NCBI GenBank assembly: GCA_946886475.1
Contig: CAMPIQ010000064.1
Span: forward strand, 1 to 20,170
Source: an uncultured Chitinophagales bacterium
GTDB lineage: Bacteria > Bacteroidota > Bacteroidia > Chitinophagales > Chitinophagaceae
Direction of reading: 5' to 3'
Length of the DNA stretch: 20,170 nucleotides
The position numbers were made by a program, and so were the translations under genes. The notes under the pieces were generated by a model that searched no databases, was not told the DNA's origin, and saw only the letters and a list, made by a program, of their open reading frames with translations. Positions 8,038-15,891 of this stretch are shown piece after piece (the stretch's first letter is position 1; each line of letters opens with the position of its first letter).

Positions 8038-9194
8038 TGAATAATAATTACGAACCGGTACTTCAGAAGATCCGGCAACTTTTTAATGAACCCCAGGCCT
8101 TTATTCCTTTGCATGCACCATATTTTGGCGGCAATGAAAAAAAATATGTCCTGGAAACCATCGACTCCACTTTTGTTTCTTCAGTAGGTCCCTTTGTTAG
8201 CAGGTTCGAAGAAATGATGTGCGATATAACCGGTGCGGGTTATGCCATTGCCACCATGAATGGTACCACTGCCCTTCACCTCGCCCTGTTGGTTGCCGGT
8301 GTAAAAGCCGGAGATGCTGTAATAACACAACCTTTAACTTTTGCCGCCACAGCCAATGCTATTGCCCATGCAGGTGCACAGCCCATTTTTGTTGATGTTG
8401 ACAGGGATACTTTAGGTTTGTCTCCACAGGCACTCGAAGTTTGGTTACATGAGCATGCAGAAGTGAAAGAAGGAATATGTAAGATCAAATCAACTGGACA
8501 AAAAATAGCGGCCTGTGTTCCCATGCATAGTTTCGGATTTCCGGTACGCATCCGGGAATTGATGGAAGTGTGTAAAAAGTTTTCCATTGTAATTGTTGAG
8601 GACGCAGCCGAGTCTTTAGGAAGCTATGTTGAAAATAAGCACACAGGTAATTTCGGTTTACTTGGTATTTTCAGTTTCAACGGTAATAAAACTATTACTT
8701 CCGGTGGAGGTGGCGCCATTGTAACCAGTGATGAGAAATTAGGTAAGCTTGCCAAACACCTTTCAACTACGGCCAAGGTGCCGCATGCGTATGAATTCAG
8801 GCATGACCAGGTAGGATACAATTACCGAATGCCCAATCTGAACGCGGCCCTTGCTTGTGCACAGCTTGAGCAGCTGGATATTTTTCTTAAGAACAAAAGA
8901 GAACTGGCCCTTACCTATAAAGAATATTTCAGCAGCAGAAATGAAACATTTGTCTGGGAGCGCGAGGGAACTGTTGCCAATTTCTGGCTCAACACTATCC
9001 TGTTCAGTAACCAGGAAGAGCAAAGGTCTTTTCTTGAGTACAGCAACGAAAACAAAATAATGACAAGGCCCATATGGCAATTAATGAACAAGCTTCCCAT
9101 GTTCCAGACCTGTTTGAAAGGAGATCTTTCCAATGCTATCTGGCTGGAAGAAAGGGTGGTAAATATTCCGAGTAGTTACAGACCTGGTAAATGA
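8037..9194 (+). CDS. legC: LegC-type PLP-dependent aminotransferase
   Basis: Aminates C4 of the 4-keto-6-deoxy intermediate made by LegB, probably with glutamate as donor. It belongs to the DegT/DnrJ/EryC1 sugar aminotransferase family. The opening IPLHAPYFGGNEKKYV and STFVSSVG stretches are typical of LegC. The cofactor residues are D189 in VEDAAES and the Schiff-base lysine K218 in FSFNGNK. The glycine-rich SGGGGA stretch follows, then the RMPNLNAALACAQ substrate-binding region. Its 385 residues match the family. It overlaps both neighbours by one to four bases, and its stop lies inside the ATGATGATG start of the formyltransferase gene. It is the only aminotransferase in the window. Assignment is firm. 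Confidence 0.92.
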   Translation: MNNNYEPVLQKIRQLFNEPQAFIPLHAPYFGGNEKKYVLETIDSTFVSSVGPFVSRFEEMMCDITGAGYAIATMNGTTALHLALLVAGVKAGDAVITQPLTFAATANAIAHAGAQPIFVDVDRDTLGLSPQALEVWLHEHAEVKEGICKIKSTGQKIAACVPMHSFGFPVRIRELMEVCKKFSIVIVEDAAESLGSYVENKHTGNFGLLGIFSFNGNKTITSGGGGAIVTSDEKLGKLAKHLSTTAKVPHAYEFRHDQVGYNYRMPNLNAALACAQLEQLDIFLKNKRELALTYKEYFSSRNETFVWEREGTVANFWLNTILFSNQEEQRSFLEYSNENKIMTRPIWQLMNKLPMFQTCLKGDLSNAIWLEERVVNIPSSYRPGK

Positions 9195-10090
9195 TGATGA
9201 AAAAATTTTCTATAGGATATTTTGCTGATGGGCCCTGGAGCCATCATGCTTTAGATTTATTATTAGCTGATGAATCTCTTGAGGTAAAGTTTGTTGTTCC
9301 GCGCAGGGATACCAAAGATGATATTTTAAAAGGTTTAGCGCTGTCAAATAAAATTGACTACCTGGAAGGTGTTCTGTTGAATTCTAATGAATTCTTTTTG
9401 AAAGCATCCAACTATAATTGCGACCTGTTTGTTTCAATGAGCTATAATCAGATCTTTAAAAACAGGATAACGAATCTTCCGCCATATAAAACAATCAATT
9501 GCCATGCAGGCAAATTGCCATTTTACCGGGGAAGGAATATTCTTAATTGGGTTTTGATAAATGATGAAAAGGAATTTGGAATTACAGTACACTACATTGA
9601 TGAGGGGATTGACACGGGAGATATTATTACTCAGAAAACCTTCCCTATATCTGATAACGATAATTATAAATCATTGCTTACAGTTGCCTTTGTAGAGTGC
9701 GGAAATTTATTATACCAGGCAATTAAGCTGATCCAGTCAGGAAATGCAAATCCCGTTCCTCAGAGATCTATTCATCCGGTTGGATTTTATTGCGGTATCA
9801 GGGGAGAAGGCGATGAAGTGATTAACTGGAATCAGAGTAGCAGGGATGTGTTTAATTTTATTAGAAGCGTTTGTTCACCAGGACCTGTTGCAAGAACAAG
9901 TTTGAATGGCCAGGAGATAAAGATCAATAAGTCAGTTTTAATTTCAAACGCCCCTGCCTATAAATGCATTCCTGGGCAGGTTGTAGGTAAAACAAATGAT
10001 GGATACATAGTCAAGACACTCGATTCATCACTGGAGGTGTTGGAATTGGAAACATCTGTAAAAATAAAAATAGGGGACAGATTTAAATGA
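9191..10090 (+). CDS. Fmt-like sugar N-formyltransferase in the LegH position
   Basis: Member of the methionyl-tRNA formyltransferase superfamily, which includes ArnA, VioF and WlaRD sugar formyltransferases that use N10-formyl-tetrahydrofolate. The catalytic triad is complete: N103 and H105 in INCHAGKLP, and D141 in GIDTGDII. The 36-residue spacing from H105 to D141 equals that of E. coli Fmt (H108 to D144). After the catalytic domain (about 1-190) comes a Fmt-type C-terminal domain (about 205-295) beginning with DEVINWNQSS. Overlaps on both sides (ATGA junctions with legC and the synthase gene) place it at the step between amination and C3 extension. There the known pathway has the acetyltransferase LegH, which is absent. 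A housekeeping Fmt is unlikely given the context and the divergent N-terminus. Formylation of the 4-amino group is inference. Confidence 0.85.
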   Translation: MMMKKFSIGYFADGPWSHHALDLLLADESLEVKFVVPRRDTKDDILKGLALSNKIDYLEGVLLNSNEFFLKASNYNCDLFVSMSYNQIFKNRITNLPPYKTINCHAGKLPFYRGRNILNWVLINDEKEFGITVHYIDEGIDTGDIITQKTFPISDNDNYKSLLTVAFVECGNLLYQAIKLIQSGNANPVPQRSIHPVGFYCGIRGEGDEVINWNQSSRDVFNFIRSVCSPGPVARTSLNGQEIKINKSVLISNAPAYKCIPGQVVGKTNDGYIVKTLDSSLEVLELETSVKIKIGDRFK

Positions 10091-11106
10091 AAGGGGTATT
10101 AATTATAGCTGAAGCCGGCGTTAATCATAATGGTGACCTTTCCCTTGCTTATAAACTAATAGATGAAGCTTTTAATGCCGGTGCAGACATAGTAAAGTTT
10201 CAAACTTTTAAGGCTGAAAAACTTGCGAGCAGGAAAGCTGCGAAAGCTGAATATCAAATTGCAACAACAGGTAAAACTGAAAGCCAGTTTGATATGCTTA
10301 AAAAGCTCGAGCTCTCTGAAGATGATCATGACAACTTAATGGCTTACTGCAGAAAAAAAGGAATTGCATTTCTTTCTACGCCCTTTGATCAGGAAAGCAG
10401 TAAACTATTAAAAGCGAAAGGTATAACCATAGGAAAGATACCATCAGGTGAAATTACCAACCTTCCTTACCTGCAGGATATGGCAAAAAACTTTCCAAGA
10501 ATTATATTATCTACGGGTATGTGTGAAATGGATGAGGTAAAGATGGCGGTAAAGGTTTTGTTAGATGCCGGAGCTTCAAAAGCTAATATTACCATTTTGC
10601 ATTGCAATACGGAATATCCAACACCAATGGCTGATGTAAATCTCAAAGCCATGAACCACATAAAAAATGAGCTGGACATAGAAGTGGGTTATTCTGATCA
10701 TACCCTTGGAATAGAAGTACCTGTTGCTGCCGTTGCATTGGGAGCAACGGTCATAGAAAAACATTTTACCCTTGACCGTAATATGGAAGGTCCTGATCAT
10801 AAGGCTTCATTGGAACCAGACGACTTAAAAGCAATGGTTTCAGCAATAAGAAATATTGAAAAGGCATTGAGCGGCTCCGGTATCAAAGAACCAAGTGCAT
10901 CTGAGATCAAAAACAGGGATATTGCGCGTAAAAGTCTTGTAGCTTCAAAGTACCTGGCCAGTGGTTCCGTAGTAACAGAAAATGATATTGAAATCAAAAG
11001 GCCTGGCAATGGTATATCGCCTATGCGGATTCATGAATTCATAGGAAAAAAATTGAAAAGGTCCATTGAACAGGATGAAATTTTTACAATAGATCATTTT
11101 GAATAA
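10087..11106 (+). CDS. legI: NeuB-family legionaminic acid synthase
   Basis: Condenses phosphoenolpyruvate with the free 2,4-diacylamino-6-deoxymannose to give the nine-carbon acid. The TIM-barrel NeuB domain opens with IAEAGVNHNG (residues 7-16). The metal-binding histidines are H205 (YSDHTLG) and H226 (EKHFTLD), with the 21-residue spacing of Neisseria NeuB (H215 and H236). The LHCNTEYPTP stretch is the usual substrate-binding region. A C-terminal SAF (antifreeze-like) domain occupies about residues 280-339. At 339 residues it is typical. It overlaps the formyltransferase by four bases and abuts the epimerase gene. It could in principle act on a sialic or pseudaminic precursor, but the LegB/LegC context favours a legionaminic-type product. 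Confidence 0.93.
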   Translation: MKGVLIIAEAGVNHNGDLSLAYKLIDEAFNAGADIVKFQTFKAEKLASRKAAKAEYQIATTGKTESQFDMLKKLELSEDDHDNLMAYCRKKGIAFLSTPFDQESSKLLKAKGITIGKIPSGEITNLPYLQDMAKNFPRIILSTGMCEMDEVKMAVKVLLDAGASKANITILHCNTEYPTPMADVNLKAMNHIKNELDIEVGYSDHTLGIEVPVAAVALGATVIEKHFTLDRNMEGPDHKASLEPDDLKAMVSAIRNIEKALSGSGIKEPSASEIKNRDIARKSLVASKYLASGSVVTENDIEIKRPGNGISPMRIHEFIGKKLKRSIEQDEIFTIDHFE

Positions 11107-12207
11107 ATGAGAATAGCTTTATTAACCAGTTCGCGTGCCGATTATGGTATCTACCTTCCATTGATGCGCGCCTTGCATAATGATCCGGCATGTGATCTGA
11201 GGATAATTGCTTTTGGAACACATCTTTCATCCTTTCACGGTCACACAATTGATCAGATCAAAGCAGATGGTTTCCATATAGATTATGAAGTTGAAAACAT
11301 CCTGGCGTCAGACTCTGAATTGTCTGTTGCTTCAAGTATGGCATTAACGTTAATGCGCTTTGCTGAGATCTGGAGCAGGGAAAAAAATAATTATGACCTG
11401 GTATTGTGTCTGGGTGACAGGTATGAGATGTTTAGCGCTGTAAGTGCATCTGTTCCTTTTGGTTTAAAGATCGCACATATTCATGGGGGGGAAACAACTT
11501 TAGGAGCTATCGATAATAGTTTCAGGCACTGCCTCTCTATTTTTTCTGACATGCACTTTGTTTCTGCCGCTATATATGCGCAGCGTGTTGAAGAGATCAG
11601 GGGCAACAATGAAAATATACACGTTGTTGGTTCATTAAGCCTTGATAACCTGAATCATTTACAACTTTATAGCTCCCGGGAATTCAAGGAGCAGTATGAT
11701 ATTGATCTTACCAAGGAAACAATTCTTGTTACCTATCATCCTGAAACAGTAAAAGCAGAATTGAATACTAATCGTGCACAAACCCTTATAAAAGCTTTGG
11801 GTCAGTTAGCCGGTTACCAGATAATAATTACTATGCCCAATGCAGACACAAGTGGCAACAGCATGCGTAATGTATATCTTGAATTTGCATCGGACAATCC
11901 AAATATTAAAATAGTTGAGAATTTTGGTACCAGAGGTTATTTCAGTTGTATGAAGCTTTGTAATCTTGTTGTAGGCAATTCCTCAAGCGGTATAATTGAA
12001 GCTGCAAGTTTTAAAAAACATGTAGTGAATATCGGCGACAGGCAAAAAGGCAGAGCCGTTTCAGATAACGTGATAAATGCAGATAATGAGGAAAGATCTA
12101 TAGTTGAGGCAATCAATAAAGGTTTGTCTCTGGGAGATTACAATGGGGAAAACGTCTATTATAATGGAGGTGCAGTTGAAAAAATCACTAAAATTCTACT
12201 TTCATAG
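11107..12207 (+). CDS. legG: LegG/NeuC-type hydrolysing nucleotide-sugar 2-epimerase
   Basis: Removes the nucleotide and inverts C2 of the diamino sugar, giving the free manno-configured substrate of the synthase. GT-B fold of the UDP-GlcNAc 2-epimerase family. The hydrolysing subgroup signature TSSRADYG lies at residues 7-14. Other conserved elements are D104 (CLGDRYEM), the HIHGGETT stretch around E129, YHPET, and the C-terminal nucleotide-binding NSSSGIIEA. Its 366 residues agree with LegG and NeuC. It begins immediately after the synthase stop and is followed by a 29-base gap before the preferred start of the next gene. It may hydrolyse a GDP sugar (as LegG) or a UDP sugar (as NeuC/PseG-like routes); context supports GDP. 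Confidence 0.92.
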   Translation: MRIALLTSSRADYGIYLPLMRALHNDPACDLRIIAFGTHLSSFHGHTIDQIKADGFHIDYEVENILASDSELSVASSMALTLMRFAEIWSREKNNYDLVLCLGDRYEMFSAVSASVPFGLKIAHIHGGETTLGAIDNSFRHCLSIFSDMHFVSAAIYAQRVEEIRGNNENIHVVGSLSLDNLNHLQLYSSREFKEQYDIDLTKETILVTYHPETVKAELNTNRAQTLIKALGQLAGYQIIITMPNADTSGNSMRNVYLEFASDNPNIKIVENFGTRGYFSCMKLCNLVVGNSSSGIIEAASFKKHVVNIGDRQKGRAVSDNVINADNEERSIVEAINKGLSLGDYNGENVYYNGGAVEKITKILLS

Positions 12208-12236
12208 TTGAATTTCACTTTTAATTTATTTTGGCA

Positions 12237-13289
12237 ATGAAGGACTGGCAAAGACATTTGATGAAAGCATCAACCACACTGAGGGAAGCTATGCTTAGAA
12301 TTGATGATCTTAAGCTGGCAAATGCCGATGTCTTTGTGGTAGATGACAATAATCATTTATTAGGTTCTCTTTCCGATGGCGATATACGGCGTGCTTTGAT
12401 AAATGGTGCGGAAATGTCGCATAGGATAGATTGCGCAATGAACACTGAATGTACATATGCTGTTGGCAGCCAGCCCAACACAGATGTTGTTCGGTATTGT
12501 AAACAAAAATCAATTCGTTTTTTGCCTCTTGTTTCAGAGCAAAAGGAGATTATCCAGGTTATTGATATTGATTTCATTAAGGGAATTGTTCCTGTAGAAG
12601 CTATAATTATGGCTGGAGGTGAAGGCAAACGTTTATTGCCTTTAACCTTAAAGGTTCCCAAACCACTACTTCCGATAGGCGGGAAGCCTATTATTGAACA
12701 CAATATTGAAAGGCTTATTAAATTCGGGGTCAATCATATCAGGATCAGCATCAATTATCTTGGAAACATGTTGCAGGATCACTTCGGAGACGGCTCGGAT
12801 TATAATATCAGGATCGATTATGTACACGAAGATCAACCAATGGGAACCATAGGGGCAGTCCGTAAAGTAACCGACTGGAACTCTGAACACATACTTGTTA
12901 TGAATTCAGATATTCTGACGGATCTTGACTTTTCAGATTTTTATGCCAACTTTTTTGATTCAGGTGCTGACCTTGCAATTGCTGCAACAGTTTATTCTGT
13001 AAATGTTCCATATGCCGTACTTGAAACCAATAAAGGAAATCAGGTATCGGCACTATCTGAAAAGCCTACTTATAATTATTATTCCAATGCCGGTATTTAT
13101 CTTATGAAACGGGAAGTATTATCTCATATTCCCGATAATACAAAGTATGATATGCCTGATTTGATCCAGGCGCTTATGGATAAAGGTTCAAAAGTGGTAA
13201 GCTATCCAATAAGAGGGTATTGGCTTGATATAGGTAAAATGAATGATTATGAAAAAGCCCAGGAAGATATAAAACACCTGAATTTATAA
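12237..13289 (+). CDS. ptmE: PtmE-like CBS-domain sugar-1-phosphate nucleotidyltransferase
   Basis: Resembles Campylobacter PtmE, which makes GDP-glucosamine from glucosamine-1-phosphate to feed the legionaminic pathway. An N-terminal CBS-pair region (about residues 1-118) contains FVVDDNNHLLGSLSDGDIRRAL. A nucleotidyltransferase domain follows, with MAGGEGKRLLPLT starting at M125, then KPLLPIGGKPII, MNSDILTD and the GYWLDIG region near the C-terminus. The preferred start is ATG at 12237; a TTG at 12231 would add two residues. The CBS pair suggests regulation by an adenosyl or other nucleotide ligand, which is inference. It overlaps the cytidylyltransferase by one base. It could instead use another NTP or hexosamine phosphate, since mannose-1-phosphate guanylyltransferase-like proteins share these motifs. 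Confidence 0.85.
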   Translation: MKDWQRHLMKASTTLREAMLRIDDLKLANADVFVVDDNNHLLGSLSDGDIRRALINGAEMSHRIDCAMNTECTYAVGSQPNTDVVRYCKQKSIRFLPLVSEQKEIIQVIDIDFIKGIVPVEAIIMAGGEGKRLLPLTLKVPKPLLPIGGKPIIEHNIERLIKFGVNHIRISINYLGNMLQDHFGDGSDYNIRIDYVHEDQPMGTIGAVRKVTDWNSEHILVMNSDILTDLDFSDFYANFFDSGADLAIAATVYSVNVPYAVLETNKGNQVSALSEKPTYNYYSNAGIYLMKREVLSHIPDNTKYDMPDLIQALMDKGSKVVSYPIRGYWLDIGKMNDYEKAQEDIKHLNL

Positions 13290-13990
13290 TGCCATCAATT
13301 TTATTTCTGATACCGGCAAGAGCCGGATCAAAAGGTGTACCTGGTAAAAATTATAAAGAATTGGCAGGGAAACCATTGATAAAATATCCACTAGAGCTTG
13401 CCCGTAAGTTTACAGCTGACATAAATATTTGTATTAGTACAGATGATAAACATATTGAAGATATTGTAAAGGCAGATGGATATGAATTACCTTTTATCCG
13501 TCCTCCCGAACTTTCATCAGATAAGGCAGGTGCTTATGAAGTGATGCTGCATGCAATAGAACATTACTCCAGTATCGGAAGAAATTATCAACTTCTGGTT
13601 TACCTGCAGCCTACTTCGCCCTTTCGAACTTTTACACATGTAAAGGAAGCCATTTCAAAATTTCAGAGCGGGATGGATATGCTGGTTTCTGTAAAAGAAA
13701 CAAAGGCTAACCCATATTATCTTTTGATGGAAGAAGATGAAAATGGCTGGTTACAACATTCCAAGAAGGCTAATTTTGTAAGAAGGCAGGATACGCCAAC
13801 AGTTTATGAGCTTAATGGAGCCATCTATGTAATAAATGTTGAGAGCCTGAAAAATGGCCCTATTAATTCCTTTAAGAAAATTGGAAAATATGTAATGGAT
13901 GAGGTTCATTCAATAGATATTGATTCTCCGTTGGATTGGATAATTGCTGAGACATTTCTTGAAAAGGGTGTGATTGATCATGAAATATAA
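13289..13990 (+). CDS. legF: CMP-nonulosonic acid synthetase (LegF/NeuA family)
   Basis: Activates the nine-carbon acid with CTP to the CMP-sugar used by glycosyltransferases. The signature IPARAGSKGVPGKN is at residues 8-21. The conserved LQPTSPFR stretch lies mid-protein, and the C-terminal magnesium-binding aspartates are D210 and D212 in IDIDSPLDW. At 233 residues it contains the single cytidylyltransferase domain, without the extra esterase or phosphatase domain of some NeuA proteins. It begins on the last base of the preceding stop and overlaps the following oxidoreductase by 11 bases. The location at the end of the LegB-to-PtmE series indicates a legionaminic-type substrate, possibly N-formylated. 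Confidence 0.92.
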   Translation: MPSILFLIPARAGSKGVPGKNYKELAGKPLIKYPLELARKFTADINICISTDDKHIEDIVKADGYELPFIRPPELSSDKAGAYEVMLHAIEHYSSIGRNYQLLVYLQPTSPFRTFTHVKEAISKFQSGMDMLVSVKETKANPYYLLMEEDENGWLQHSKKANFVRRQDTPTVYELNGAIYVINVESLKNGPINSFKKIGKYVMDEVHSIDIDSPLDWIIAETFLEKGVIDHEI

Positions 13991-14954
13991 TATAGCAATA
14001 GTTGGCTCAGGTCAGTTAGGAAGCCGTCATTTGCAGGCACTCTCGCTGGTAAAACAACCTTTAAATATCTGGGTTATTGATCCAGGCACAGCTTCTCTGG
14101 AAACAGCCCGTCTAAGATGGAATGAGGTTGCTGAAAATACAGTTCATTCAATAAGATTTGAAAGTGATCTATCCGTACTGCCTTCCGATCTGTTTCTTGT
14201 TGTTGTGGCTACGAGTTCAATGGTACGCCGAAAGGTTATAGAATCTTTATTGCAGATCTCAACAATGAAATACCTGGTTCTCGAAAAAATATTATTTCCC
14301 TGTTTGGAAGATTACAATATTGTACGTGATAAATTATCTCAGAAAGGCGTAACGACCTGGGTTAATTGTCCCCGCAGACAATACCCCGGATACATTCAGT
14401 TGAAAAATGAAATTAAGGATGTTCCATTTGTTATGACGGTAAACGGAAGTTCATGGGGATTTGCATGTAATACCATTCACTGGATCGATATCTTTTCCTA
14501 TTTAAGCAATGATCACAATGTTCAGATCACTCCCTTTCTTGATCAGCATTTAATTAAATCGAAAAGAGAAGGTTACCTGGAGCTTTCAGGAATGCTTACG
14601 GTTACAAACGTTAAGGGAAACAAACTGGTAATACAGTGCTTTGATGGTGGCGATCACCCACTGGAGGCTCATATTGAATTGCCAGGCCATTCTTATTTTA
14701 TTGAAGAAAGCAAGCAAAGGATCCAGATAAGGGAATCCGGGAAAGACTGGAAATCTGAAATGGCAGAATTTCCGGTTTTACGGCAAAGTCAGTTAACAAA
14801 CCTTATAACCGAAGATCTGATAGAACAGGGTACCTGCCAACTTACCAGCCTGGAGGAATCATCCATGTTGCATATGCCCATGATTGAGGTATTTCTCGGG
14901 AAGATCAATCAATACAATAATACGCCGTCAAATAAATTATGTCCCTTAACATAG
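13980..14954 (+). CDS. Gfo/Idh/MocA-like oxidoreductase linked to CMP-sugar synthesis
   Basis: Rossmann-fold oxidoreductase of unknown substrate. The nucleotide-binding GSGQLGSRHL lies at residues 9-18. The usual EKP signature is altered to E102-K103-I104, keeping the catalytic lysine. A possible active-site pair H167 and D170 occurs in NTIHWIDIF. The C-terminal half has the mixed beta-sheet character of the family. Chosen start is ATG at 13980; the TTG at 13974 would add two residues. The gene overlaps both neighbours, by 11 and 16 bases, implying translational coupling with legF. Proteins of this type accompany nonulosonic acid genes, but I know no defined reaction for this one. A redox or epimerising change of the sugar before or after CMP activation is inference. 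Confidence 0.8.
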   Translation: MKYNIAIVGSGQLGSRHLQALSLVKQPLNIWVIDPGTASLETARLRWNEVAENTVHSIRFESDLSVLPSDLFLVVVATSSMVRRKVIESLLQISTMKYLVLEKILFPCLEDYNIVRDKLSQKGVTTWVNCPRRQYPGYIQLKNEIKDVPFVMTVNGSSWGFACNTIHWIDIFSYLSNDHNVQITPFLDQHLIKSKREGYLELSGMLTVTNVKGNKLVIQCFDGGDHPLEAHIELPGHSYFIEESKQRIQIRESGKDWKSEMAEFPVLRQSQLTNLITEDLIEQGTCQLTSLEESSMLHMPMIEVFLGKINQYNNTPSNKLCPLT

Positions 14955-15889
14955 ATCAGGTGATAATAGTGGGTGCAGGCCCAATGGCTGTATCTTATGC
15001 CCAGGTACTGAGGTCGGCTTCCATACCAGCCAAAATAATTGGAAGAAGTGAATCTTCTGCCGCAAAATGTTCTGAACAGACAGGTATCAGAGTTGTAACC
15101 GGTGGATTGAGATCTTATTTAAACGATTTTCAAGCGCCGTTACATGCCATTATTGCAACGGGTGTCGATTCTCTTGAAGAAAATACAATCATGCTTTTAG
15201 AGTCCGGGTGTAAAAATATCCTGGTTGAAAAACCCGGGGCGCTTAACAAGGATGGATTAAAGCGGCTGTTAAACGCAACAAGGCAGTATAATGGAAATGT
15301 ATATATCGCATATAACCGGAGATTTTATGCTTCGGTGAATAAGGCAAGACAAATTATTGAAGAAGATGGCGGATTGAGAGAAGTATATTTTGAGTTCACT
15401 GAATGGAGTCATATCATTGAATCTTTGCCAAAAGAGGCAGCTGTGAAATCACATTGGTTTCTGGCTAATTCAACACATGTTGTTGACCTGGCCTTTCATT
15501 TCGCCGGTTTGCCTTCCAATTGGCAGGGTTATGTTTCCGGAGGCAATTCATGGCATAACGCAGCTACCAGATTTGTAGGCAGCGGTATTACTTCCAAAGA
15601 TGTTTTGTTCACCTATCAGGCCGACTGGGAAGGACCCGGAAGGTGGGGGTTGGAGCTGGTTACAAAAAAAAGAAGACTATTCTTAAGACCTCTGGAACAA
15701 CTTTCGGTTCAGGAATCTGGTTCAGTAACCATTCAGAAACTTGAACTTGATGATGAAAAAGATACAACGTTCAAACCAGGCTTGTATGCACAGGTAATGG
15801 CATGGCTCAACAAAAATGAAGAACACCTCTGTTCTGCAGAAGAGCAATGGAACGCAATGGATATATATTATAAAATGGCAGGATATTGA
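14939..15889 (+). CDS. Second Gfo/Idh/MocA-like oxidoreductase
   Basis: Another predicted NAD(P)-dependent sugar oxidoreductase, clearly different in sequence from the one just upstream. The nucleotide-binding VGAGPMAVSYAQVL stretch lies near residue 11. The family signature is intact as VEKPGALNKDG, and STHVVDLAFHF supplies a histidine-aspartate pair as in the family active site. The 316 residues are typical. It overlaps the upstream oxidoreductase by 16 bases and is followed by the preferred start of the 407-residue protein two bases after its stop. Two such enzymes in tandem suggest sequential or paired oxidation and reduction of one substrate. That is inference; neither substrate nor cofactor can be read from the sequence. 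Confidence 0.8.
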   Translation: MSLNIDQVIIVGAGPMAVSYAQVLRSASIPAKIIGRSESSAAKCSEQTGIRVVTGGLRSYLNDFQAPLHAIIATGVDSLEENTIMLLESGCKNILVEKPGALNKDGLKRLLNATRQYNGNVYIAYNRRFYASVNKARQIIEEDGGLREVYFEFTEWSHIIESLPKEAAVKSHWFLANSTHVVDLAFHFAGLPSNWQGYVSGGNSWHNAATRFVGSGITSKDVLFTYQADWEGPGRWGLELVTKKRRLFLRPLEQLSVQESGSVTIQKLELDDEKDTTFKPGLYAQVMAWLNKNEEHLCSAEEQWNAMDIYYKMAGY

Positions 15890-15891
15890 GT

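Noticed and set aside
9191..10090. Housekeeping methionyl-tRNA formyltransferase
   Set aside because: The N-terminus lacks the usual Fmt opening, the sequence is INCHAGKLP where Fmt has a HxSLLP form, and the gene is embedded by overlaps in a sugar pathway.
7039..11106. Pseudaminic acid pathway (PseB, PseC, PseH, PseI)
   Set aside because: The dehydratase has the LegB-type YNSFNSWGWLD stretch, the aminotransferase has LegC signatures, and a LegG/NeuC-type hydrolysing epimerase is present where Pse loci have PseG.
12353..12733. A 126-codon open frame on the minus strand
   Set aside because: It is antisense to the PtmE-like gene and has no recognisable motif.
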